Shown: one piece after another, positions 10,980 through 22,886 of the stretch
Layout: the number at the start of each line of letters is the position of its first letter
How positions within the stretch are numbered: the stretch's first letter is position 1
NCBI GenBank assembly: GCA_963575645.1
Contig: OY754465.1
Span: forward strand, 41,938,401-42,002,400
Origin: Xanthostigma xanthostigma
Lineage: Eukaryota > Arthropoda > Insecta > Raphidioptera > Raphidiidae
DNA length: 64,000 bases
Reading direction: 5' to 3'
Translations under genes and position numbers: made by a program
The notes under the pieces: generated by a model
Databases searched by the model: none
Seen by the model: only the letters and a program-made list of their open reading frames with translations
Told to the model about the DNA's origin: nothing

Positions 10980-11631
10980 GACGTGATAACGTCTTATAAA
11001 TTGATGAATCACCAATCTTATAAATTGATAAAACACCGGCTGCATGCACGAAAAAGTGTAACGTTCCTAAAATCCTAACGTTCGTAACGCGTAACGTTCC
11101 GCCTGACCCTGTGCGTGCTTTTTGCTAATTTCTCGCTCAATTTAAATCAGATCGGTTTGAAACCAGTCTTAAACGAAAGAGGAGAACATTTTACATAGAT
11201 TTCGTATAACAGAATTTGCCTAAACAGTTTTTTTATACAAATTTATATAGAAAAATAGCTGTATAAATGCAATGTTGTCTAATGCATGGCGCGACGCGGT
11301 CGGTCGTCTTTGTTTGCCATACATGGAAATTAGAAAATAACGTATGTCTTGTCTTAACATGAAAACGGTTGCATTTCTAATGTTTAATTCAATTTTTTGA
11401 CATTAGTATTTTGTGAAATGCAACGCCTTCTAAGTTAAGTATTGGAATAACTAATTATTATTAGAACATAATACTTTGACAGTTGCAAACGTCACTTTTG
11501 ACATTTCTTATCATTCCGACACCAAGGATAAGCGGATTGAAACCAAATTTTGGGAGGTTTAGGTTATGTATCACGGAATACGTTATCACGTAAAACTATC
11601 GTCCGTAAACCGACTTTACAGACAACCAATT
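10980..11631 (-). mobile_element. Family T element copy D with a replaced core
   Basis: Both ends match copy C ('gacgtgataacgtc' to the short minisatellite at about 11060-11102; 'tttaggttatgtatcacgg' to 'cagacaaccaatt'). The roughly 430-base middle is unrelated to copy C and instead matches 63300-63720, including the first bases of a family M element ('gattgaaaccaaattttggg'). It is inserted at an oligo-T of M copy 4. Confidence 0.75.
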
Positions 11632-11846
11632 TTTTCTAAACTTTATAATTTGGGAAGCATTTTGAAAATAAAAAATATCTTTTCTTCTGTTCTGAAGGTG
11701 TGTTAAAACAAATTAGGTAGGTAGTTGACAATCATGTTTTGGTGAATTTTTACATGTGAAACCATATTATGTATAAACCATGCACGGAAGGGGGACAAAT
11801 AAGAGTCTACTTGGGGACTTATAAATTCTTAATCCTGGACTGTTTT

Positions 11847-12009
11847 TAAGAGTATTCGTCCCTGCAAACACCCCCTGTCTTTCATTTGGCGTTTACTAGA
11901 ACACTCTAGCTTTAAAAATAGCGTCGGGAGAGCTCGAACCGTTTTTAGGTGAGGGGAAAATATTTGAGATTAAGGGTGCAGGGGGTGTTTGCAGGGACGA
12001 ATACTCTTA
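11847..12009. mobile_element. Short fold-back element with perfect 31-bp arms
   Basis: Arms 11847-11877 and 11979-12009 are exact reverse complements ('taagagtattcgtccctgca' at the start of the left arm). The 101-base interior has no ORF. Likely a MITE-type insertion or its ends. Confidence 0.7.
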
Positions 12010-12285
12010 ACACAGTACAAGTATCAGATCTGTGTGTATCGGTTTGCATGAGCTAGCTTTGTTATTGAATCAATCCAAACACGTGCTGTAATGCAAAACC
12101 ATTATACATACATTGTTTATTTTACATACTTGCATCTAATATCTTCCAGCATTGTGTATTTGCTGTGTACAATTGTACATATCTCATAAGTAGATGTTGC
12201 AACAACTTCAACCACCCTGGATTTATAATACGGCCAAAGACACAAATTTCACCCGTTTTAGTGTTCTAATTTTGAATTCAATACT

Positions 12286-12882
12286 CGGGTGAAAATTTAA
12301 GATTTAAAAATTTACTAAGTTTTTCTATGTTTAAGAGCAGTCGGAAAACAAATAGACTTAGATAGTGAACAAGAGACGAAAAGTGATTGACGGAAAAAAG
12401 ACTGAAAATGTACTGAAAATGAGGTAAATTCGACTCAAGAATGTGGACAGAAATTAGACGGAAATGAGACAGAAAAATTTTGACTGAAATGACACTGAAA
12501 GTATTTTGATTAAAATAGCGATTAATGTATTAATATTACATATAAAAATTCTGAGTCAAAAAATGATAAAATTTTCGTCATGTTCCCGTCTCTTGTTCAT
12601 ACTCATCAAGGGTAACAAATATTTCAGTTTCGATTCAGCCTGTTTTCCAACACAGCTATTCTAATATAAAACTTTCAGTCTCGTTTCGGTTTCAGTTCAT
12701 GGTGAAAAAATATTGCCGCCTCATTTCAGTCTGAATTCAGTTTTCACCTTCTCCGTTTTCAGTCTGTTTTCAGTCACTTTTCAGTGCAAATAATAATTTC
12801 CGTCTTATTTCAGACTCAATTCCGTCTAAAATAAATTTTTCAGTCTCTTTTCAGACCTTTCTCAGTCTTATATTTTCACCCG
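12286..12882. repeat. Facing clusters of degenerate TTTCAGTC motifs
   Basis: The inverted words 'cgggtgaaaat' (12286-12296) and 'attttcacccg' (12872-12882) bound a block in which the left half has many GACTGAAA/GACAGAAA words and the right half many TTTCAGTC/TTTCAGAC words, at least six and a dozen respectively. A centre near 12540-12590 is free of them. This symmetric layout resembles the multiple transposase-binding sites near the ends of some DNA transposons. There is no ORF. Confidence 0.55.
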
Positions 12883-13786
12883 GATTACCTCTCCCATTAA
12901 CGATTTTTGAAATATATGCATAGTGTTAAAAAACCTCCACCTCATTTTGATCATATTATAGGGGTCGATTTTCGAAAAATCTTTTCTTAATGGGTTGTTA
13001 CTTCACTTAATTTTCGAGTCGTAGCGGTTTGATTTGGGAGTTCATCAGGACTTATTATTTAATATTGTGTGTGTTTCTCAGTTTTTTTTTGCTAGTAGCT
13101 CGTTTTAATGTTTCAATTAGTACTACTAGTCTCGCCCGATGTTTATATTTTTTCTTAAATCTTAAAAAAATTGTGCAATGTTATTTTTTTAAATGTTCAT
13201 TTGTAAACAGTGAATACTATCACTTTTTAAAATGCATTTATTAGAAAAAAAATGTTGGTACTTAGGAGTTACATTTTGTTGTACTCAAGGTGCTAACGGT
13301 AAATCAACTATTACAATATAATTTTTGTCTGAATTCATTTCCACCACATGAACCTGCACCTCCACCATATATCTATCTGAATTTCCACCACATATTTGTT
13401 ATCGCTTATAAATAGCCATCTTTATCACGCGTGACGTCACTAAAGCTACTGTTACACATTGACGAATGACAAAATTATGGTCATTAGAATTAAGGACTAT
13501 TTGAGGGCTAATTTATTGCCCCTATTTTAAATTTAGGGTAGTCGTAAATATTCTTTCATTTATACCATAATTATAAAGAGGAAACGTTTACTTGTTGTAT
13601 GGCAGCTAATCTCATGAACTACTACACCGATTTAAAAGACTGTCTCGCTATTTAAACGCTTACTTTTTTCCGGGTAACGTAAGCTTTATGTTGCTACGCT
13701 AACACACAATGTAAAACCAGTCTAGAATTCCGTAAGAGATTTCCGAATTTAATTCGTGTACAGTGGCTCAACTATAAAAAATGCTG
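12883..13786. other. Stretch without recognisable gene
   Basis: A 71-codon ORF at 13029-13244 is rich in Phe, Leu and Ser, as expected from AT-rich DNA, and is not believed. No repeat ends seen. Confidence 0.4.
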
Positions 13787-13794
13787 CAATAAAG

Positions 13795-14225
13795 CAGCGT
13801 TTCCTAAAGTGGGGTCTGCGGATACCTCGGGATCCGTAAGGATATTTGATTAGTCCATTGACTCATCTTTAGTGTAAGTAGGTCAAGCTATACATTTCGG
13901 CTGCCAAAGTTCGGCCGACGACGACCGAACTGTACAAAAGCCCTCCGACAAACAGAGATTCTATGGTCAGCGATCTGGAACGCAAGTTTGTAAGCAGGCA
14001 AAGTTACGCAGTTCGGCCATTCGGCAAACACTGACATGTTGTTTATACTACACACTGTCGAAGTAAAATTTACTTTCTACGTCTAAATGTTATAAATTGG
14101 CATTTACACTACTAAATAATACAATAAACAAACTACTTTGTTTTATTTACATTAATGGAGGTCCGCAGCAATTTATTCTGATGATCTTTAAAGGGTTCGT
14201 AGGCGAAAAAGTTTAGAAAACGCTG
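13795..14225. mobile_element. Non-autonomous hAT element with 8-bp target duplication
   Basis: Ends are 'CAGCGTTTCCTAAAGTGGGG' and the inverted 'AAAGTTTAGAAAACGCTG'. The flanks CAATAAAG (13787-13794) and CATTAAAG (14226-14233) are an 8-bp duplication with one change, as hAT elements make. 'gtggggtctgcggatacc' with 'ggaggtccgcagc' is the common hAT end style. No transposase is present. Confidence 0.85.
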
Positions 14226-14233
14226 CATTAAAG

Positions 14234-16351
14234 TGCTATATATGAGATATTTGTTTTGGTTATTTCGTTACCAGACCAAGCAAGGTCGGGAAGTTAGAAT
14301 TTCATATTTTGACATTTTTATAAAAAGAAAAACTTTATTTCTGCCTCTAAGCATTTGTCGAATGCAAAACATGTAATAATGAAGTTGTGAAACGAGAACA
14401 CAAAAAGAGTGTGAGAGAATGTTCAAACAACATCAGTCACGTGATACCTATACTATAAAATAATCAGAAAGCTTGTCAGAAAGTTTTTGTCAATCTTTTG
14501 ATCATTGAAATGAAGAAGTTTCTTTGTTCTGAGAACATCAAAATATGAAACGTCTTATATCAGTTTTAGACGAAAACAATTCCTGATGTGAAACTTCTTT
14601 AGGCGCGGTAGCTTACAGTGACTTCGATCGAATTTGGAAAGAACGTAACGGAAATAGTGATCGGGATAAGAATAAAGTCTGCGGAACTAGTATAATCCGC
14701 TAACAGGTGGCAGTAAAAATAAATGAATAAGCGTTTTATCTGCTCCAATAAATTGTTATTATATTTAAAAAAAAACTTATATGCGTTTAACTGAGATCTT
14801 TCATCTTACTCTCTTTCTTGTACCCCCCAAATTCCTGTTCTTCGCGATAGGAACCAAAATTTTATGCTAGCCAACAAGAGTGATCTTAAATAAGTCTAGT
14901 CTTGATCCGCTGTCTTTTTTGAAAATGACGATTATTTAATCGTTTAGACTTTAGACTTTAGATATTAAAAAAAATCATTTTAAAAGAAATGATTACTAAT
15001 TGAGCGTTCCGGAAAAAAGTTACACTTCTTTAACGTGATTCAAAGCTAATTTTTAATTTTCATGCTAATAATTTACTGAAAAAACTATTAATAAAAAGAA
15101 AGAAGTGAGATATTATTACTAATATTCACAACTAATAATTAATTTTTTCTATAATATTCATCAATACTCAATACTTACTGCATTTTATACTCGCATGCTT
15201 TGATGTAATTTATCAGCACGTATATAATTTTTATTCGCATTGATTTGAAACATCTCCTGATATCTGTCATATTCATTATTTTACATTTTCGATTGCTACG
15301 CCATCTGTAGAGTTTTTGTTAAACGTGCTTAAAATCAAAATATTTAAGAAAATGTCCTGTCGTATGCTTTAGCAAGCAGCTTCATCTAGTTATTTTTTAT
15401 GTTACAGTCTGCAACTTCATCCTGTTAATTTTGATCTTACAGTGGTCGCACAAATTGTAAAAATTCACTAATATAATTTTTTCGTAACGTACACCAAAAG
15501 AAGTATAACTTCAAAAAAAGATATTGAAAAGTATGACAAAAATAATTTTTAAAAATTAAATATATTTTAAAAAGGAATCAGTCTGTGGAAATGATAAAAT
15601 AAGCTTTATTTTAGTTTTACAATCACCTTTCCTACCTATATTCAGTTAGAGCTAGAAGAAAAATGATTTTGCTGACTTATAGTTGAATTTTATTGAATGT
15701 AGTATCATTTTTAGAGTTTCAGTTTCTTTTTCGAGGTTGGTTCAATTTTTTAAAAATTATTTTTATATGATACATTGAATAAGTTGGTATAACAGGTAGG
15801 TAGATAATAATAGCCTATTTAGTTTAGAAAGTAGAAAATTTGTATACAAAAGTTTATATTGTAAATCAAATGAAAAGAAGGACGTTTTATACAGATAAAT
15901 ATTGCAAATAGAGCACTTGAAACTTGCTTTTTCATTTGATGAAAATGTTCAAGTCTATTCAGTATTCATATCTGTCATAAAGTTACAATATCTGTGTCAA
16001 GATAATTTGTAAACAGCTGTACTGTACGTTTTGTAGAGGGCTTGTAGTAAACAGCATTTCAAAAGCTCAGGCATAACTAGTGTACCTAATTCTGAAAGAG
16101 ATTGCACTTCAGTGCTAAAATGTTAATAGAAACTCATTTTAAAATACGTATGTTTAATCTGGCGTCACGAAATAGAGGTTTGAACTAAAATCTACATTGT
16201 CCTCTATTATAGTAGAATTGCAAGTGTGCATAGTAAAATATTTTGTGAATCGGCAACTTCCATTTTTAAATAAAAGCCAGGCTTTCTATTTCTTGTTGTC
16301 AACCAATAAAAATATTTTTTGAAATTGCAGATAATAGACGCGTGATATTTA
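14234..16351. other. Long stretch without recognisable gene
   Basis: About 2.1 kb of AT-rich sequence with no ORF over 60 codons and no repeat boundary that I could support. Confidence 0.45.
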
Positions 16352-17126
16352 AGGACGTAGTCCTATGTTCAAGCTCGTTTGCAACCCTTTTTTCAGAATT
16401 TTTTTTTAAACGAAATAATGTATTTTGTTACATGTTTTTACTGACATCTTAAACTAAGAAAACAAAGTTTTTTTGCTTAATTTTACGCCATTTTATAATT
16501 GTTTTTTTAACCTAAAGTAGACAACTTTAAGTTAGGTGGGTAGCGCGGGTGATAACGTCACTTGGAGTCATCTGAATTATAAAAATTAAATTCGTTATTG
16601 TTTCGTAGGCTTGTGGCTCTATCCCGTACTAGAAATAAACATTTTTAATGATAAATAACAAAATGGCGGGTTTAAAAAAAACAACGAGAAAATCGTGATT
16701 TTGTCGTTGAAAATCGGTTAAAAAAATAGAAATAATTTTTATAATTAATTAATTTTAGTACCGGACAGAGCTACTGTTGTGTAGAATACCCTGTGCAAAA
16801 GTGAAAGCAATTGGTTGTATACAATTGTTTCAATCACCCACGCCGCTTACAAAAACGTAGTTTTGAGAAAAACGCGTTTAAAGTTTTGATTTCAGAAGAT
16901 TTCTTACAAAAAAATAAAAATGAATATTTACACTAATCAGCTATGCCTGGTGTATAGTAAACCTTCCGTTTCTTCAAATGCATCGTTTTCTGCTAACTTT
17001 TTTGCGCTACTCAATATTTTGGTCTAAAATTTTTACAGTATTTTCTCAATATATTATACCTACTTACTAAAAATGTAAAAAAAAATAAATTCGATTTTCC
17101 GAAACCCGAACACCAGACTACGTCCT
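16352..17126. mobile_element. Probable 775-bp non-autonomous DNA element
   Basis: 'AGGACGTAGTC' at 16352-16362 is exactly inverted at 17116-17126 and the similarity extends weakly inward ('tgttcaagctcgtttgc' against 'gaaacccgaacacc'). Interior is AT-rich and non-coding. Class unknown. Confidence 0.5.
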
Positions 17127-17187
17127 AAGGCAATCATCGTCTATTTATATTACATCGAATTAAGTTAAATGACATCACAAAACATCC

Positions 17188-17275
17188 ATGGGCGGAGGTG
17201 GAGGATTCGAACCCACGACAGTCCGTTTCAAAAGCCAGCACGATAACCGTTACGCCAAAAACGAGAACATTGCAA
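17188..17275 (-). mobile_element. tRNA-derived SINE head
   Basis: The minus strand reads 'GGCGTAACGGTTATCG' (A-box like), an anticodon-arm-like segment, and 'GTGGGTTCGAATCCTCC' (B box). Stem pairing is poor, so this is a SINE promoter or decayed tRNA, not a working tRNA gene. The plus-strand ORF at 17188 is its false frame. Related to 4689-4790. Confidence 0.5.
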
Positions 17276-17439
17276 TTATTATAATTGACCAAAATAATCT
17301 CCACGTTTGCGTATTGAAATCTTCATTTCAGAAAACAATCAATGTTATTATTGCAGAGTACATTATAAATGATCACAGCTGTAAAGTATAATTGTCAATA
17401 ATATTCAACTATAATCATGAAACAAAGCTGGGTACTGAT

Positions 17440-17800
17440 CAATCAATTTTTTAATTGACTAATCAATTAATTAAAATATGATTTGCAATTAATTTAAATC
17501 AACTAAATGTTTAATTGTGACATGCAATTAAAATTACAGCAAATAATTTACTAAATTGCCGTTTTACATTTAATCTAATCGTGAATCATTCAGTTACTGA
17601 AAATATTATCTTTTATTTCTATTCATTCTCATCCTCATGCTTCATGTAACAACCGCAACACCTATCTGCCATCATGCATCATGAGTCACACTTATAGGTA
17701 GGAAACATTTAAATGCTAATTGTTAATTGCCTATTTCAATTAAAAATGTTTAATTGCTGATTTTAGCTGCAGAAATACTTAATAGTTAATCAATCGTAAT
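17440..17800. repeat. AATTAA-rich degenerate repeat block
   Basis: Two clusters of 'caatta/taattg' words (17440-17560 and 17710-17800) face each other, beginning with 'tactgatcaatcaatt' and ending near 'ttaatagttaatcaatcg'. It may be the decayed ends of one element. Low information content makes this uncertain. Confidence 0.35.
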
Positions 17801-17829
17801 TGTGAAGATTTCACTATCATTATTAACTA

Positions 17830-18273
17830 GTTTATTTCTGACGGATGTACAAAATAAAAGAACAACTGATTTTTTTTATTTTCAAAATATTTCCGAAACT
17901 ATAAAGTTTTTAACGAAGCTTTCCTAAAAAAATAATAGAATAATAAGCCGTTCTGAAAAGAATACCATTATTATAGGTATAACAAACACCGTTATAGCAT
18001 ATATATATCTCTTCTGCGCATGCGCCTACTTTCCCCGAAAAAAATAGGGCTCTTCTTATTTGCATATGAAAAATCCTCTCAAAATTTGGTTTCAATCCGC
18101 TCATCCGTTTGACTTGTATCGTGCTCACCGACAAACAGACGCACAGAGTTTTTCCAAAAATATGTTTTGTGGATTCGGGGGTCCTCAAAACGAAAAGATA
18201 CTGTAAAATTTTGAAAAAAGATTTTTGACCTAAACTAGTACCATTCCTCACTTGTGGGTTGGAATGGTAATAT
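17830..18273 (-). mobile_element. Family M element copy 5 (partial)
   Basis: Minus-strand copy from the starting hairpin ('accattccaacccacaagtg' at its 5' end, 18273) to 'ttatttctgacgga'. The end with the Helitron-like block is missing. A 126-codon ORF (17910-18290) runs through it, the longest frame in any M copy; its translation has no recognisable domain. Confidence 0.75.
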
Positions 18274-19300
18274 TGCAAACAGTAATTCAAGGTATCTGAG
18301 ATTTCAAAATTTAAAAAATAGATGACAATAATAACACTAAATATTCAGTAAAATAGTTGTCAAAAGACATGCTATAATATAATTATTTTTTATACAATCG
18401 TTATCTAGTCTCCCGCATTCTTATAGAGTAAAGTAGTTTATTATAAAATATTATTCCTAAATAATTCAGACAATACGTACTTGTAAAAATATATTTTTAT
18501 TGTTCACAAAGCGAGGCTGTTATTATAGAGGTTCGACGTTAACAAAAGCAAAAATCAATAACTTTTTGTTTTCAATCTTTATATGTTTCGATTTGCATCG
18601 TGCAATAATTTAAATAGGTTCTCAAGAAGCTGGTGAATTAATTTAATTCTTAGAATTTCTTGACGACTGTATGTGCACATAACCAGTATTCATTCAGTAG
18701 CGTATCTGATTTTCAGTACTTAGAATACGATGTTACTAGCTTTAAATTAAAATACATGCTTCATAATATTATGGTGATATGTAACAACAAAATAATGGAA
18801 TCACATTAATTAATGAAGCTATATGTATATTATTATTTATCTGCTAAAGTTCTGAAGCCACATTACATTTTAATTATGACGACAAGAATATCGAAAGAAT
18901 TGATTAAGTAGTCAACTGTAGACAATTTTAATGACAAAAGCATCCAGAAATGGCAACCTTAAAAAATGACTATAAAAGAATAGACAACGCAATGTTGCAC
19001 GGCTGCAAGATTTTCCATAATCGTTTTAATAAAGTCAAACGGATAGATATTCCCAAAGTTTTTAAACGATTTTAAAAGTTTTAGCTTGACTGCGTATATT
19101 TCTTTATAACTTTCTTTGTTTCTGTGTTTCTTAGTTTCAATTCTTGGGACAGCTTTTTCCGCTTCCCATTATCCGATTCAGTTAAAATTTGGCACATGTA
19201 TGTAGTTCCGATGACAATACAATATTATAGTAGCTAACTGACCGGTCCGGCTTTCGTCCGGTTGCAAATCTCACTTTTAATAAAGTAAACTAAAAACAAG
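18274..19300. other. Stretch without recognisable gene
   Basis: No ORF of note. 'ttaaaatttggcacatgtat' near 19180 is the style of old insect Helitron repeats, suggesting decayed transposon sequence around 18950-19260. Confidence 0.4.
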
Positions 19301-19308
19301 AATTAAAT

Positions 19309-19608
19309 AGGTAAAAAAAAACTTAAGCGCTTTCAATGTGCAATCAATAATGTACTAAAAATTAGAAAATAAACATGAGTCACCATAAAATAAAATCGTG
19401 GGGGGCATTATAGTTACATTATGGTCGAAGAAGACAGCTAAATATGATTGCGAATCTCAAATAAATGAAAGTTTTATACTAAATTCCCTCCACGATTTTA
19501 TTTTAGTTTAATCAAAGCTCCCTATGGGGATTCATATTAATTATTTTTTAATTTTTAGTATATTATCGACTGTACATTAAAAGCGTTTAACTTAAAAGTT
19601 TTTTACCT
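19309..19608. mobile_element. Fold-back element, about 300 bp
   Basis: Arms 19309-19406 and 19486-19608 are imperfect inverted copies; the innermost words 'aaaataaaatcgtggggg' and 'ccctccacgattttatttt' are nearly exact. No ORF inside. Confidence 0.65.
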
Positions 19609-19735
19609 CTTTTTATTCACTTCTTGAAAACCGTAAGTAAAACTGTAGCCACCTTTTATTTGTACATTTCCTGGTACGATCGCAATATTCTATCTATACC
19701 AAACTTCGAGTATCGATGTTCAACAGTTCAAGAGC

Positions 19736-20138
19736 TAAGACCGTTGCACATAAGGCTGGTTTAGCCGCTGAAATCACTGCGGAAACTTGCGCTGGCTGCC
19801 ATGCTGGTTGCGAGGATGAAAATGATATCACTGCGTGGTTACGAGCTGAATTTCAAATTCAGAACCGGGACTATTTTTTGTGCTTGATTTTCTACTGGCT
19901 TTGAGCAAGAACCAATCAGAAAACAGTATCTTGTCACGAGGGCGACAATAAATGTCCACTTTTGATAATATTCGAACTGTCACTGCGCGCACACCAAAAC
20001 TATCTATACAAACCCAGCTTCAAAACATTGTGTGACGCCAATACATCAAGACCATGGCGAAATCTAACGCTACAGCACGTTTGAAACCTAACAGCGAATC
20101 TAACGGCAAAACTAGCCTCTCGTGTGCAGCGGCCTTTA
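19736..20138. mobile_element. AAGGCC-ended MITE, copy 2
   Basis: Same order of blocks as copies 1 and 3 ('caatcagaaaacagtatctt', 'gaactgtcactgcgc', 'tcgtgtgcagcggccttt'). The left end is diverged ('ccgttgcacataaggc'). The ORFs at 19716-19904 and 20000-20302 are incidental frames across it. Confidence 0.75.
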
Positions 20139-20380
20139 AGGGATCTGTAACAGACAGACAAACAGACAAATGGATAACGGAATCTATAAAGGTTCCTACG
20201 GATCAAGACGGGACAGCGGGAACGGGAGTAATCGCGGCGTGGGATGAAATGATATGGCGGCATATTGTTAGCGAGATGTGAGTTGAGTGTGAATACTAGC
20301 ATTTACCGTCATATAATTTCATCACGCACTACGTTCGCTCCCCTTTCTCTTCATTTAGGTACGGAACCCTGAAAATTACG
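20139..20380. repeat. Decayed 'acagacagac...acggaaccct' insect repeat
   Basis: 'gacagacaaacagac' followed by 'aggtacggaaccctgaaaa' is a common dispersed insect repeat. Related pieces appear at 46230-46320 and, inverted, at 62810-62960. No boundaries could be fixed. Confidence 0.4.
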
Positions 20381-22020
20381 GCATAAGCGGTTTAGCCTTT
20401 GGGTCATAGACATGTACTTAAAAACAGATTAGTAGAGTAGTGCAAGGGCACATGCAATTATAGAAAACCCAATCGTAACGGCGCACAGGCGTGGGTGCTG
20501 GAGATTTAATTAAATCCTAATTTTTCCTTCATTTATTCGATGACATCTTGACAGTAATAATTATTACTTCTATAAACGGTGCAATTTAAACGCAATTCAG
20601 CACTCAATTTTTGACAGCACGTGGATAACATAACCTGAAAACTAACAGTAAACATCAAACACAAAAATAAATGACAGTTCATAGGTAGTTTAGACTGATC
20701 TGAACACATATTCGTCTGTGGCGCATGATGACGTCAGTGTCCTTCTCTAAAATGTAAGCACTCTAGAGTATAATGCATGTAGGGTAGGTGTGGGCACATT
20801 GTACTACTCAACGTCACACTATTATGAAACAAACATGTTTAGCAATTAGCCAGAGACATGTACATGGTATGTTGTTCTAGCGCCATGTTTAACAATGTCA
20901 GCTGTCTTTTATTCTCTTCCTCATGCTGTCTCGTCTAACTACATAATATTTATACACCTGCTAACGTTTAATTTAACTTCATAATGTTGTAGCAAAATTA
21001 TTCAAAAACTATTATTAAAGCACGGTAGAAGAAAAGTTTAGAGCTATATAATAACAATTATTTATTTATAACATTTAGAATTTAACTAGAATACCATCGA
21101 TTAATACACAACATTTATTTCTTTTTTCTAACCAACAAAAAGCAACGGTTATCTGGACCTAGTACCTTTTCATATTTTCAATTCGTTATTATTATATAAA
21201 TTAAAAATCAAATTGATATTTTACGTCCGAGGAACGATATCGTACGTCCGTACAAATGAACAGACAGATAAAAATTCTGGAAACGCGCTCATCCGTCTAT
21301 TAATCGCACAAGATACTCCTAAACTTGAAAAATTCAAAAATTTTCGATTAATGGCTTTGTAAACCATTTAATTCGTTCTTCAAATAAACAGTTACATGCT
21401 ACCAACTACATTTCTGAGCCTGTAACATTATTTTTAATTACACAAATTTAACAGGCAATTTTTATGTTTAAGTAGAAAATTAATTGGCTCATTTGCATTT
21501 TATGTATGGATATTAGAATAATTCTGGCCTCTAACTCGAACATTATATAAAGAGTTCTTTTTATATATAGGTGTATTCAAACCAAATTTTCTTTTGAACA
21601 CCAAAAAATATGTTTAAAATAATATTGTTAATAGCACTAATTTCAACTTCCCTATATATTTAAATGATAATGCATTTTTCATTTTAATTACTCTGTCAGT
21701 ATTTATTTAAACATGTAATAATAATGATCGCATTTTACAAACAATATTAACACTTTGAATAAAAATATTAAGACAGTAATACAACATTCCACGCATATAG
21801 CCATAGCAGCTGAGCGTGTTATTATTAAAAAAAAAAATAAATAAAAATATTGACATATTATTGTAATTTTAGCTTTTAGTCAATTTGTCAATATTTATTC
21901 AAATCGGTATATTGGCTATACATCTATAAAATGTGGACAATCTATATATGATGTTTACGGGTTGAGGTATAAATTTTAATAGGATATAATGTGGTGAAAG
22001 AAAGCCGACGCACTATTTGA
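20381..22020. other. Long stretch without recognisable gene
   Basis: AT-rich, no coding frame over 60 codons, no repeat ends seen. Confidence 0.45.
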
Positions 22021-22213
22021 AAAAACTTAAAAAAAATTGAACCTCCTTCAAAACAGAAAAATAATAAAATTTTCAGGTTGGTGCTGATTTAATTACTAAA
22101 AATTTTCACATGTCTATTTTTATAAATTTGAAGCCAACCTCTAAATTTTATGATTTTCCTTCTATTAGTAATTTTTTTGAAGGAGAATCAAATTTTTCTT
22201 TTTTACTTTTTAG
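22021..22213. repeat. Imperfect inverted repeat
   Basis: 'attgaacctccttcaaaa' on the left pairs with 'tttttttgaaggagaatc' on the right, and the inner words 'aattttcaggttgg' and 'ccaacctctaaatttt' also pair. A similar unit lies at 59464-59660, so this may be a dispersed family. Confidence 0.5.
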
Positions 22214-22461
22214 TAAATTTGCAACACGTAATTGTCATATTAATTATTATTAAATTAAATCTAGAAATATATATAAAAAAATATTTACTGGGCCGATTTT
22301 AGTAAAATTTATGTGGGATCATCCTGAAGGTTTGTTCTATTAAATAGGAAGCGTATCATTAAAATCGGTTCTTAACTGGCGGAGATATCGTGGAATATAC
22401 ACAAAAAACACTCGTTGAAATGATAATCACTTCCTTTTTTGAAATCAGTTACAATTATTTT

Positions 22462-22770
22462 CTTCATACCCCGATCGAAAGTGCATACTTTTCGCATCGA
22501 TTGTAAGGTTCTGCCTTGGTAGGATTACACGCACCAATGCGGAAGTTCGTACATTCGGGTGATAGTAAAGCAAAAACAACCAATCAACTGTTGTTTAGAT
22601 GTCGTTTCCATAGCAACCCTATTACATTTTAGCTAATAATCGCGAACAGCTGTCATTTGTGTATTAACGTATAAATTCAAAGCTTGCTTGGAATGTATCT
22701 GTGTTTTTATGTAATTAATAATTAATTAATTAATGTATTTAATAAGTGTGCTTACGACCGAGGTATGAAG
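22462..22770. mobile_element. Probable 309-bp MITE
   Basis: 'CTTCATACCCCGATCGAAAG' is inverted as 'TTACGACCGAGGTATGAAG' at the right end. Interior is non-coding. No target duplication recognised. Confidence 0.5.
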
Positions 22771-22792
22771 CAAAATAGTATACACCACACTG

Positions 22793-22886
22793 GCCGAAAG
22801 TGTGATCTTTGCCTTTCGCGCCATGATGCCCTCGGATTCGCCTCAGGAAACATGGCGCGCAGGGCAAGTTTATCACACTTTCGGTC
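22793..22886. repeat. GC-richer hairpin, about 94 bp
   Basis: 'ccgaaagtgtgatctttgcc' pairs with 'ggcaagtttatcacactttc' further on, and 'cgcgccatg' pairs with 'catggcgcg' around a 17-20 base loop. The two overlapping ORFs on opposite strands here exist only because the sequence is self-complementary. Confidence 0.65.

Larger units (their letters stand above)
10270..11775 (+). mobile_element. Family M element copy 4, carrying two insertions
   Basis: M blocks appear at 10270-10303, 10659-10975 and 11632-11775 in the right order and orientation. The gaps are filled by a fold-back element (10304-10658) and by family T copy D (10980-11631). The right end of M is missing: after 11775 a different sequence starts. 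Confidence 0.75.

Noticed and set aside
17188..17391. Glycine-rich 67-codon ORF
   Set aside because: It is the usual false frame through the antisense of a tRNA-derived SINE head.
17910..18290. 126-codon minus-strand ORF, the longest single frame after the LINE and 148-codon RNase H frame
   Set aside because: It lies inside family M copy 5, extends beyond its border into unique DNA, and has no recognisable domain. Not listed as a gene.
20000..20302. 100-codon minus-strand ORF and 75-codon plus-strand ORF over the same bases
   Set aside because: Both cross the border of a MITE and an adjacent dispersed repeat and are not kept in the other MITE copies.
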